A stretch of 22,643 nt of DNA, taken from NCBI GenBank assembly GCA_900541935.1, contig UQLZ01000037.1, positions 1 to 22,643 of the forward strand, in the 5' to 3' direction. Origin of the DNA: an uncultured Prevotellaceae bacterium (GTDB taxonomy: Bacteria > Bacteroidota > Bacteroidia > Bacteroidales > Muribaculaceae). The position numbers and the translations under genes are program-made. Positions 16,131 to 22,643 of this stretch are shown piece after piece; position 1 is the first letter of the stretch, and each line of letters begins with the position of its first letter. The notes beneath the pieces were generated by a model that was given only the letters and a program-made list of their open reading frames with translations, searched no databases and was not told the DNA's origin.

Positions 16131-16715
16131 TTATCTGATGTCAAGTATTTTATGAGTTTGCAGAGATAGTCTCCATTTTGGATTTTCCAAACATGCTTGA
16201 ATGGTCTGTTTGATTATATACTTGTTCTTTTCCGAGTCTCCGCAGTCCATTGGTTGCAGAAAGCGCAGATTTGTTTGGATTTCATCATATTTTGATAAGT
16301 CTTGACCATTATAGACAACTTTTAGTTCGTCACAGAGAGGAATCGTTACTTTTGCCATGTCTCCGCAAACATCGAATTTAGGCGATAGGGTAATCCAGTC
16401 AACACCTTGTGGTACTTCGTGTGTTCCGTTTGTTTCAATAGTAATGTAATGGTTGCCCTTGATTGTATCTATAAAATCCTTATCTGCAAAAAGAGTAGGC
16501 TCTCCGCCAGTTAGGACAATGTTGTATGCTGGATATTTTGAAATTTCTTTAGCAACATCTTCTGCTGTCATTTCTTTGTATGTTAGATGGTTTGTATCGC
16601 AAAACGGGCATTTCAAATTACATCCTGAAAAGCGTATAAAGATGGCTGGTACTCCAGTGAAATATCCTTCACCTTGAAGACTGTAGAATATCTCGTTAAT
16701 TTTATATTTCTTCAT
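16131..16715 (-). CDS. queE: 7-carboxy-7-deazaguanine synthase
   Basis: A radical SAM enzyme that converts 6-carboxytetrahydropterin to 7-carboxy-7-deazaguanine, the second dedicated step towards preQ0 and queuosine. The 194-residue protein has the N-terminal SLQGEG (12-17), the cluster motif CNLKCPFC (C32, C36, C39) and GGEPT (70-74). The ATG at 16715 lies inside the end of queD (14-base overlap), a sign of coupled translation. It is the last gene of its operon, and the adjoining sulfate operon has its own promoter. Confidence 0.95.
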   Translation of the reverse strand: MKKYKINEIFYSLQGEGYFTGVPAIFIRFSGCNLKCPFCDTNHLTYKEMTAEDVAKEISKYPAYNIVLTGGEPTLFADKDFIDTIKGNHYITIETNGTHEVPQGVDWITLSPKFDVCGDMAKVTIPLCDELKVVYNGQDLSKYDEIQTNLRFLQPMDCGDSEKNKYIIKQTIQACLENPKWRLSLQTHKILDIR

Positions 16716-17043
16716 CTTTGATATATGTGGCTGTATTTCCCTCTGATTCTTGTATTGTCACTTTATAGCATTCTGGAATTTGGTCACAAATCCATTTTGC
16801 AATATTTTCCGCTGTGGGGTTAAATGGCAGAACGTCATTTAGATTTTTATGGTCCAGTTTCCCGTGAATGTCGTTTTTTATCTTTGAAAAATCACATACC
16901 ATGCCGTTAGCATTTAATTCCTTAGATTTGCAATATACGGTTATAATCCAGTTGTGACCGTGCAGGTTGGAGCATTTGCTTTCATAGTCAAGTGTAAGGC
17001 TGTGACTTCCGGCTATCTCCATTCGCTTTGATATATAGTACAT
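16702..17043 (-). CDS. queD: 6-carboxytetrahydropterin synthase
   Basis: It converts dihydroneopterin triphosphate to 6-carboxytetrahydropterin, the first step from GTP-derived precursor to queuosine. The 113-residue protein is a PTPS-fold member with zinc ligands H14 and H28/H30 in CSNLHGHN, the catalytic C24, the LDHKNLN stretch (D64, H65) and a late IQESEGN glutamate. The C-x3-HGH motif favours QueD over eukaryote-type PTPS. It overlaps queE by 14 bases and starts 35 bases after the preceding unknown gene. Confidence 0.94.
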   Translation of the reverse strand: MYYISKRMEIAGSHSLTLDYESKCSNLHGHNWIITVYCKSKELNANGMVCDFSKIKNDIHGKLDHKNLNDVLPFNPTAENIAKWICDQIPECYKVTIQESEGNTATYIKDEEI

Positions 17044-17078
17044 ACTTGTGTAGATATGTTTTAATTTTATAAAAAAAT

Positions 17079-17660
17079 TTATTTTTGTGGCAGTTCTTCC
17101 GGCTTTATGCCCAAAGTACCCATAATAGGGAAAGCAACTATGCCAGAGAGAAACTTATTTTCTTTGTCTGGTTCTGTCATTGACAGGTTTGTTATTATTT
17201 TATTTTCAGCCTTGTTTAGTATTTCTTTTATTTGAGCACCGTATTTCTCGTTGTTGCCAACAACGATAAGGCGCTTTACTGCATCTGAGTCACAGATGAC
17301 TTGAAGAGAGTCGAGAAACATTTCTTCGCAAGTCACCATTTGCTCGGTAGGATATGAGCGGAAAGAAAACTCGCCTAAAGTATCAGCAAATGCTACGTCT
17401 GTCAGTTCATTTGGAATGGAAGAAGGGTGGCAGATGCTTAAATTAGGTTTCTTGTCATTATAAATGAAAATAACTTCAATGTTATTGTTGGAGCCGCTGA
17501 TACCTCCCATGTGGGCAAATTCAACGATAAGGTCTGCAAGGTCAATATCGTTGAGGTTGCGACCGATTATGCCTTCAAATGATTTTTTGAAATCTGTTGT
17601 TATAAACTCGAGGTATTCACCATCGATAAGTATTATGTTACTATGTTCTTTATGTGTCAT
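17079..17660 (-). CDS. Uncharacterised protein, first gene of the queD-queE operon
   Basis: A 193-residue soluble protein with no signal peptide or membrane segment. I cannot assign it to a named family. It alternates hydrophobic strands and acidic helices: a first strand IILIDGEYLEF (9-19), a region rich in acidic residues around 37-50, a strand EVIFIYND, and a late strand-turn LIVVGNNEKYGAQIKEI. The opening IDGExL and the late VVGNNE resemble the start and a middle motif of NYN/PIN-like nuclease folds, which is only a loose comparison. Its position directly ahead of queD suggests a link to tRNA modification or folate/pterin metabolism, but this is inference. Confidence 0.8.
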   Translation of the reverse strand: MTHKEHSNIILIDGEYLEFITTDFKKSFEGIIGRNLNDIDLADLIVEFAHMGGISGSNNNIEVIFIYNDKKPNLSICHPSSIPNELTDVAFADTLGEFSFRSYPTEQMVTCEEMFLDSLQVICDSDAVKRLIVVGNNEKYGAQIKEILNKAENKIITNLSMTEPDKENKFLSGIVAFPIMGTLGIKPEELPQK

Positions 17661-17685
17661 TATAGAACTAACCTTAAATTTTTTG

Positions 17686-17693
17686 CGAAGTTA
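17686..17693 (-). promoter_or_regulatory. Possible -7 element of the queuosine operon
   Basis: TAACTTCG on the minus strand differs from TAnnTTTG at one base and would give a leader of about 20 bases before the ATG at 17660. There is no TTTG at the expected distance; that region is taken up by the preceding terminator. The call is weak. Confidence 0.3.
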
Positions 17694-17710
17694 TTAAAAA
17701 TATGGGACAA

Positions 17711-17739
17711 AAAAAAGCGTGCCGTTTCCGACACGCTTT
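17711..17739 (-). terminator. Terminator of the amidase operon
   Basis: AAAGCGTG (17714-17721) pairs with CACGCTTT (17732-17739) around a 10-base loop. On the minus strand the stem runs into eight T residues. It lies 23 bases after the amidase stop and just ahead of the queuosine operon. Confidence 0.9.
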
Positions 17740-17761
17740 CTTACTTGTCAATTAATGACGA

Positions 17762-20700
17762 TTATTTGCGGGTAAATGCTTGGCTGAAAACATTACCGTT
17801 AACGTCAGTTACTCTAACAATATAGATACCCTTGGCAAGGTTGCCGATTGCAACATTGTTACCTGTTCCAGTTGCTACAACGGAACCTGTTGCAGAGTAA
17901 ATGTTAACCATTTGAGACTCTATGCCTTTGATGAATAGAGTATTTCCAACAGCGTAAGCCTTGAAGTTGCCGTTTGTTGTGATACCCTCAACGCCTGATT
18001 CTTTTTCACCATTGTATGTGTAGTGTGCAATACCCTGGTTGCAGACAAGAATCCACAAGTTGAAGACTTTATCCTTGATTTCGCAGCATACTGCTGTCTG
18101 GAAGTCAGTGTTGCGAGTTCCTCCGAAACCGTCTCCCGGATAGATTTGCTGAGTTGCCTTGTCAAGTCCGTCTGTATAGTCAACCAATGACAATGCTCCG
18201 TTAGCAAGGCTTGTTGCTGCCTTGTTCAAGTAAGTAGCACCTGCAGCATATTTTCTTGTACCGAATGTGAATACTCTTGTTGAGTTGGCGTGTTGTTGGA
18301 ATAGAGCAGTTGAGAATGCCTCAATTTCCTTACCTGTTGCGTCGAAGTGTGTAGGAGCAAGGTCCTTACCAGTTACCCAGTATGTTCCATCACTCATGCG
18401 TTCGATGTCAACAGAACCCTTTTGTGCACCAACCGACATTGCTGCACCTGCCTTGTTCTTCAATTCAATCTTTTCAGGAGAAGTGGCAACTGAGCCGTTG
18501 GTAACCTTGTAAGAGATGATTGCTGAACCGTCGCTGAACATAATTCTACCGTCTGTCAAGTCACCGTCAACCGACATGATTTCACCGGCTCTGATACCGC
18601 CGTGTGTAGCGTCGTTAAGGATTACTCTTGGAGCAGCACCGTCGTTATCCCAGATGTAAACCTTCAATGGGTCTGTTGTTCTAGCACCGTTTGAAAGAAT
18701 AATCTTTCCGCCAAGAGCTTTAACTGAACCGGCAACGCTTTCGCCCTGAGCAATGTCAGTCATATTTAAAGTTCCTTTCTTAGTGCCAGTATATGCGTCA
18801 AGTATTGTAATTACTGGAGAAGTATTCCAAGCACTTGCGTTGAGGATATAAAGGTTCCCGTTTGCATAGGCAATGTCACGAGACTTTGGAGATGCTTTTG
18901 AGAACCAAGGAGCAGAAGCAAGGTTACCCTTTGTTTCACTGTAAATCCATTTTTCAGTAAGTTGCTCGATAGTATCGTCGAAGAAAGTCTTCGGTTTTGC
19001 AGTACCCTTGATAGCAACAGAAACAGCATCAGCACCATCCGATTTTGCAGTAAGAGTTGCAGTGTGTGTGCCTTGTTCGGTTGGTTTATATGTGATTGTT
19101 ACAGTTGCAGAACCAGTTGTCTTAGCAATAGATGTCGGGCTTATTGTAAATAGTCCAGCATCTGCACCAGACAGTTCAAGAGTAATATCGCCAGTTAGGT
19201 TTGCGCCAGTAATATTAACGTTGCCAGTAGATTCGCTAAATGCAATACCTTCGATATTTATTAAAGAAGCACTTGCAGAAAGAGCAGGACCGGCTGGTTT
19301 GATTGGTTCAACATTGTGATTTGGAAGAGATTTTCCGTCAGCAACGTAGTTTGCGTAAGCCAAACCTTGGTTAGTGCTCAAAACCCAAGCTTCAACGTAT
19401 TCACCATCCTTAACAGCCGCAAGAACACCACCTGTACAGTTAGGGTTTTGTCTTGTATCACTCAATTTTGCAGAAGGGAATGTCCCCATTGTAACAGGTT
19501 TTGCCCATCCATCAGAAACGTCAAGAAGAAGCATGTGTCCACCTGTGTAGTTCTTTGCTTTTTGAGCGTCAGTTTGTGATGACCAAGATTCTCCGTCCAT
19601 TGGGTTATAGTTGTTAACGAGGGCATAATTTGTACCATTGAAAGTAAATGCCTTCAAAGAGTTACCCCAAGTAACGTCAGCATCCATATAATATTGACGT
19701 TTTCCGTTAGAGTCCAAACGGGTGAGATAGTTGTTTTTACCGTCAATCCAATATCCGGTGCCATCAGGATATACACGAGTAGATGCCTGAGTTTGAAGTT
19801 GGGTAGTTCCGTCAGTTGTTGCTTTCTTCACTGAAGGGGTTGTATTGACAGTTCCGTTTGTAACAGTATATTCAACAATTTTGGTTTCAGAGCCTGTATC
19901 GTTGGCAAAAGCAAATCTGCCGTTTGCCCAAGTTCCAGTGAAGCCAATGTAGTCACCAAGTCTGGTTGCACCGCCTAAGTTTGTAATGTCGGCAAGGACA
20001 CGAGGGTTAGATTGGTCATTGTCCCAAACATAAAGTCGAAGATGTTCGCCCTTTTCTGCTGTTGCAAGGTTACAAGCAACGATTTTACCGTCACATTCTT
20101 TAATGTCACAGAATGTTAAAGTACCGCCTGCAACACCACCCTTGTTAAGGTTGCCGAGGTCCGCAAATGTACGTGCATTGATAACCTTTATGTCTTTATG
20201 TTCGTAAACCAAATATAGTTTGCCATCAGAGTAAGCGAAATTTCTAACATTTTTGATGTCATAACCAAGCGATGTTGAGTTGCCAGCCTTGTCACTGAGT
20301 ACTTTCACGTCTTTCAATACCATAGGAGGGCGTTTGCTGACACCGCTTAGGTTTACGTTGATTGTTTTGCCTGCGCCTTTGATAGCCAAAACGCCAGAAT
20401 TGTTACCAACGTAGTTGTTCTTATAAGCGTGGAATGAAACGATAAGCACACCGCCAGTGCGTTTATTCCAACCTGACTTTTCTTCTACTGTGAAATTGTT
20501 CCAGTTGTTAAGACTGTATGAGATGTCCGCAGTAAGGTTAGAACCCTTTACAACAACTTCCCATGTTCTGCGGTCGCCGTCAGCAGTTGTGACATCAGGG
20601 AACTTAATATCTGTAGGACTTACAGTCATAGATGCTTGAGGAGTAGGAGGAGCAACTGTGCCAGAAGGATCTATAAGATTTCCGTCAAATAGAGATAAGT

Positions 20701-21334
20701 GGTCGCGGAATCCCATAAGGTGTCCCATAGCCCATCCTTTGAAACCTCCGTTAGAATTGTTATTGATTAGGTTCCACTCTGTCCTGTTGTCAACGAAAAG
20801 ACCTTCTGTTAAGACAGCGGGAACGTTTGATGAACCAGTAATAACAGTCCAACCGTTTTGTTTAACGCCACGGTTTGTTGTAGAGTAGTTTCCAAGCCTT
20901 TTGAATTGGGTAAGAAGTTGGCTTTGAACTTTTGTTGCCAATCTGTAACTGTTACCGGCAGAGAAGTAATACCATGTTTCAGTACCATGAGCGCTACCGT
21001 TAAATGCATTCAAGTGAATAGAGTTAAATATATATGGGTCCCATGATACAGAAAGAGATCTACGGTAACTTAAAGAAACAGTAGAGTTTCCGGTTCTTGT
21101 CATATTACATCTACCGCCTAATTTACCTGTAATAGTGTTTTTGATTTCTGTAGCGCATCGTAAACATAGTTCAGCTTCGTGAGGAGCAGAAGGACCGCTT
21201 GCACCAGGGTCTGTACCTCCGTGACCAGGGTCAAGACCAATTAGATACTTATTCCAACTATTGGCACTGTAAGCAATTTGTGCCGGCATAAAGGCAAACG
21301 CCAATGCTATAATAAGGAAATATAATTTTTTCAT
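17762..21334 (-). CDS. T9SS-exported N-acetylmuramoyl-L-alanine amidase with duplicated Ig-like/propeller module
   Basis: A 1190-residue secreted zinc amidase that should cut the bond between muramic acid and L-alanine in peptidoglycan. In order: signal peptide (1 to about 23); Amidase_3 domain (about 28-215) with DPGHGG (H38), E53, SIHLN (H107) and VPAVLTEG (E177), the full catalytic set; Ig-like domain (about 234-333); propeller-like region (about 340-670); second Ig-like domain (about 683-778); second propeller-like region (about 785-1105); and a type IX sorting domain (about 1112-1190) with GNTLFIKG, VNIYSATG and LAKGIYIVRV. The two propeller regions share LxVYxWDNDxxxPRV (YVWDND 435-440, YIWDND 893-898) and xCNQG/TNQG near their ends, so they are an internal duplication. 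It follows the PD40 gene by 16 bases. Confidence 0.92.
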   Translation of the reverse strand: MKKLYFLIIALAFAFMPAQIAYSANSWNKYLIGLDPGHGGTDPGASGPSAPHEAELCLRCATEIKNTITGKLGGRCNMTRTGNSTVSLSYRRSLSVSWDPYIFNSIHLNAFNGSAHGTETWYYFSAGNSYRLATKVQSQLLTQFKRLGNYSTTNRGVKQNGWTVITGSSNVPAVLTEGLFVDNRTEWNLINNNSNGGFKGWAMGHLMGFRDHLSLFDGNLIDPSGTVAPPTPQASMTVSPTDIKFPDVTTADGDRRTWEVVVKGSNLTADISYSLNNWNNFTVEEKSGWNKRTGGVLIVSFHAYKNNYVGNNSGVLAIKGAGKTINVNLSGVSKRPPMVLKDVKVLSDKAGNSTSLGYDIKNVRNFAYSDGKLYLVYEHKDIKVINARTFADLGNLNKGGVAGGTLTFCDIKECDGKIVACNLATAEKGEHLRLYVWDNDQSNPRVLADITNLGGATRLGDYIGFTGTWANGRFAFANDTGSETKIVEYTVTNGTVNTTPSVKKATTDGTTQLQTQASTRVYPDGTGYWIDGKNNYLTRLDSNGKRQYYMDADVTWGNSLKAFTFNGTNYALVNNYNPMDGESWSSQTDAQKAKNYTGGHMLLLDVSDGWAKPVTMGTFPSAKLSDTRQNPNCTGGVLAAVKDGEYVEAWVLSTNQGLAYANYVADGKSLPNHNVEPIKPAGPALSASASLINIEGIAFSESTGNVNITGANLTGDITLELSGADAGLFTISPTSIAKTTGSATVTITYKPTEQGTHTATLTAKSDGADAVSVAIKGTAKPKTFFDDTIEQLTEKWIYSETKGNLASAPWFSKASPKSRDIAYANGNLYILNASAWNTSPVITILDAYTGTKKGTLNMTDIAQGESVAGSVKALGGKIILSNGARTTDPLKVYIWDNDGAAPRVILNDATHGGIRAGEIMSVDGDLTDGRIMFSDGSAIISYKVTNGSVATSPEKIELKNKAGAAMSVGAQKGSVDIERMSDGTYWVTGKDLAPTHFDATGKEIEAFSTALFQQHANSTRVFTFGTRKYAAGATYLNKAATSLANGALSLVDYTDGLDKATQQIYPGDGFGGTRNTDFQTAVCCEIKDKVFNLWILVCNQGIAHYTYNGEKESGVEGITTNGNFKAYAVGNTLFIKGIESQMVNIYSATGSVVATGTGNNVAIGNLAKGIYIVRVTDVNGNVFSQAFTRK

Positions 21335-21350
21335 AATTTAGATTCTTAGA

Positions 21351-22307
21351 TTATTTAAGAGTTGCAGAATAAATCTGACCGTCTGTAAAAGAGTTAAACA
21401 ACAGTTTGTTGCCATCTGCAGACACGCAAGGATTCATTTCTATTTTATCCTTTGTGTTTGTCAGTGCTTTTCTTCCAGAACCGTTAATGTTGATGATATA
21501 TAAGTCACCAGCAGTATATGTGTGTCCGTCATCAGCAGTGAGTTCAAATACCAATTGAGAGTTTGCCACCCAAGAAGGATTGAAACCCTTGCCAAGATTT
21601 TGTTTGTTTGAACCATCAAGATTCATAACGATTATTTCGTCCTGATGAACAAAAGCGACCTTCTTTCCGTTAGGAGAAAGAACAGGGCATACTGCTTGTT
21701 GGTCAAAAATCACTTGCTTGTTTCCGTCAGGGTAAACAAGGTAGATGCTTTCACCGTCGCTAACAACTGAAAGTTTTGTTGTTTCAGCGGCTTTTTTTGC
21801 AATTGTCTTTTTTAAAGGGGTTAAATTTGTGTTTGGAATGAGTTTTGCATCAGCGGTAAGGATATGCTTGATTCCGTCTGCCGAGTATCTCCAAGCAGCT
21901 GGTTGCATATACCTTGCATCATAAGAAAGACGAGTCTTTTTGCCTTGCAAATTAACACTCCATAAAGCGTGCGCTCTGTCTATTTTGCCATCGCCTTGGT
22001 CTAACCATCGAGTGTCGCGGATAAGAATATCCTGATTGTCGGCGCTCCATTGGAAACCAAATCCGTCACCAGGACCCTCAGTGAGTTGCTTTAGGGCAGT
22101 GCCGTTTGCTTCCATAACAAATAAGCCTTCATATCCTAATTTAGTGAAGGCAATTTTACTTCCGTCAGGTGACCATTTGGCATTTTCATACCTTATGGTA
22201 CCGTTAGTTAGCCGGGTTACGTCTGAGAGTTGCCCAGTTTTAAGTGCTTGTGCGTTAGCAGTTATAGCCATTATGGCGACTGCTACAGGTAGAATAATTT
22301 TCTTCAT
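21351..22307 (-). CDS. Exported PD40/TolB-like beta-propeller protein
   Basis: A 318-residue protein with a signal peptide (1 to about 19, ending in ANA before QA). The body is a series of PD40-type blades: KWSPDGSKIAF (44-54), WSADNQDIL, YSADGIKHI, LSPNGKKVAFVH and a final SADGNKLLF. These WD40-like repeats form a propeller that usually binds protein or glycan partners and has no catalytic residues. No lipoprotein cysteine and no T9SS sorting domain are present, so it is probably periplasmic. It is the first gene of the operon with the T9SS amidase and may assist it, for example in peptidoglycan binding or surface assembly; that link rests on gene order only. Confidence 0.88.
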   Translation of the reverse strand: MKKIILPVAVAIMAITANAQALKTGQLSDVTRLTNGTIRYENAKWSPDGSKIAFTKLGYEGLFVMEANGTALKQLTEGPGDGFGFQWSADNQDILIRDTRWLDQGDGKIDRAHALWSVNLQGKKTRLSYDARYMQPAAWRYSADGIKHILTADAKLIPNTNLTPLKKTIAKKAAETTKLSVVSDGESIYLVYPDGNKQVIFDQQAVCPVLSPNGKKVAFVHQDEIIVMNLDGSNKQNLGKGFNPSWVANSQLVFELTADDGHTYTAGDLYIININGSGRKALTNTKDKIEMNPCVSADGNKLLFNSFTDGQIYSATLK

Positions 22308-22452
22308 ACGCGTTTTCTGGTCTTAAGTTAGATTGTTTATTATTTTAAATGGTGTTTTCAGATTTTTATGAAGGTAATGATATTGGGTACGCTTATATTA
22401 GAAAAATGGTTAATAAACTATTCGCATGGCAATTCCATTATTCTTCACGATG

Positions 22453-22484
22453 CAAATATAGAGGTTATTATCATAATATTCAAA
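22453..22484 (-). promoter_or_regulatory. Promoter of the PD40-amidase operon
   Basis: The minus strand has TTTG (22484-22481), a 20-base spacer and TATATTTG (22460-22453), a full match to the Bacteroidota promoter form. The start site near 22446 is about 140 bases upstream of the ATG at 22307, so the message has an unusually long leader in which I found no strong hairpin. Confidence 0.75.
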
Positions 22485-22643
22485 TGAAAACGTGTATATT
22501 ATTTATGTTTTACAACATATTTTTAGAATTTTATTAAATAAAGAGCATGTCTGAGTAAATAATTTTATAAAGAAATATGAGGAAAAGTTATTATGAAATA
22601 CCCATGAGATAAAAAAATCACGCCAAAGAGAATGAAAATTATT
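22485..22643. other. Right edge, no gene seen
   Basis: This AT-rich 159-base stretch has no convincing reading frame, RNA gene or repeat. A short plus-strand frame beginning near 22577 (MRKSYYEIPMR) stops after 11 residues. The area probably belongs to the upstream region of the PD40 promoter or to a gene beyond the window. Confidence 0.5.

Noticed and set aside
22349..22537. A 62-residue plus-strand frame at the right end
   Set aside because: It overlaps the well-formed minus-strand promoter at 22453-22484, and its residue pattern resembles AT-rich noncoding DNA.
1..22643. CRISPR arrays, insertion sequences or phage genes
   Set aside because: No regularly spaced repeats, transposase or phage proteins were found; apart from the tRNA region the window looks like ordinary chromosome.

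Overview
The window looks like a chromosomal segment of a Bacteroidales-type bacterium (phylum Bacteroidota). Three things point there. Several promoters match the Bacteroidota form TAnnTTTG with TTTG 20 bp upstream (292-323, 7064-7095, 22453-22484). There is a SusC-like TonB-dependent receptor carrying a carboxypeptidase-regulatory-like domain. One secreted protein ends in a type IX secretion (Por) sorting domain, which suggests a lineage that kept the T9SS rather than a typical gut Bacteroides. The DNA is AT-rich and nearly all genes lie on the minus strand.

Layout from left to right. 1-300: two tRNA-Ser genes (UGA and GCU) on the minus strand, with an extra tandem 3' half-tRNA between them. 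486-6982: a complete four-gene histidine-degradation operon, transcribed ftcD-hutU-hutH-hutI and ending in a strong terminator. 7236-10041: the only plus-strand genes, a small His-rich membrane-anchored or exported protein followed by a TonB-dependent receptor with a CxxC plug. 10042-10379: a convergent intergenic region with two strong hairpins. 10380-16029: a five-gene sulfate-activation operon (DASS/SLC13 transporter, CysC, CysD, CysN, sulfotransferase). 16131-17660: a queuosine-precursor operon (unknown protein, QueD, QueE). 17762-22307: a two-gene operon with a secreted PD40 beta-propeller protein and a 1190-residue T9SS-exported N-acetylmuramoyl-L-alanine amidase. 22308-22643: a 5' leader, a promoter and no recognisable gene.

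How the genes work together. The hut operon turns histidine into urocanate, imidazolonepropionate, formiminoglutamate, then glutamate plus 5,10-methenyl-THF; the bifunctional FtcD removes the need for HutG or HutF. In the sulfate operon the transporter probably imports sulfate, CysDN makes APS, CysC makes PAPS, and the terminal sulfotransferase uses PAPS on an acceptor. No sulfite-producing reductase is present, so the operon looks built for sulfonation rather than cysteine synthesis. Its gene content and order match the B. thetaiotaomicron BT0413-BT0416 cluster, known to sulfonate steroidal metabolites, with a transporter added upstream. QueD and QueE make the 7-deazaguanine precursor used for queuosine.

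The items most worth following up are the steroid-sulfonation-like operon, the duplicated tRNA 3' half, the T9SS amidase with a duplicated Ig-like/propeller module, the unknown protein in the queuosine operon, and the His-rich protein/CxxC receptor pair with a candidate operator.
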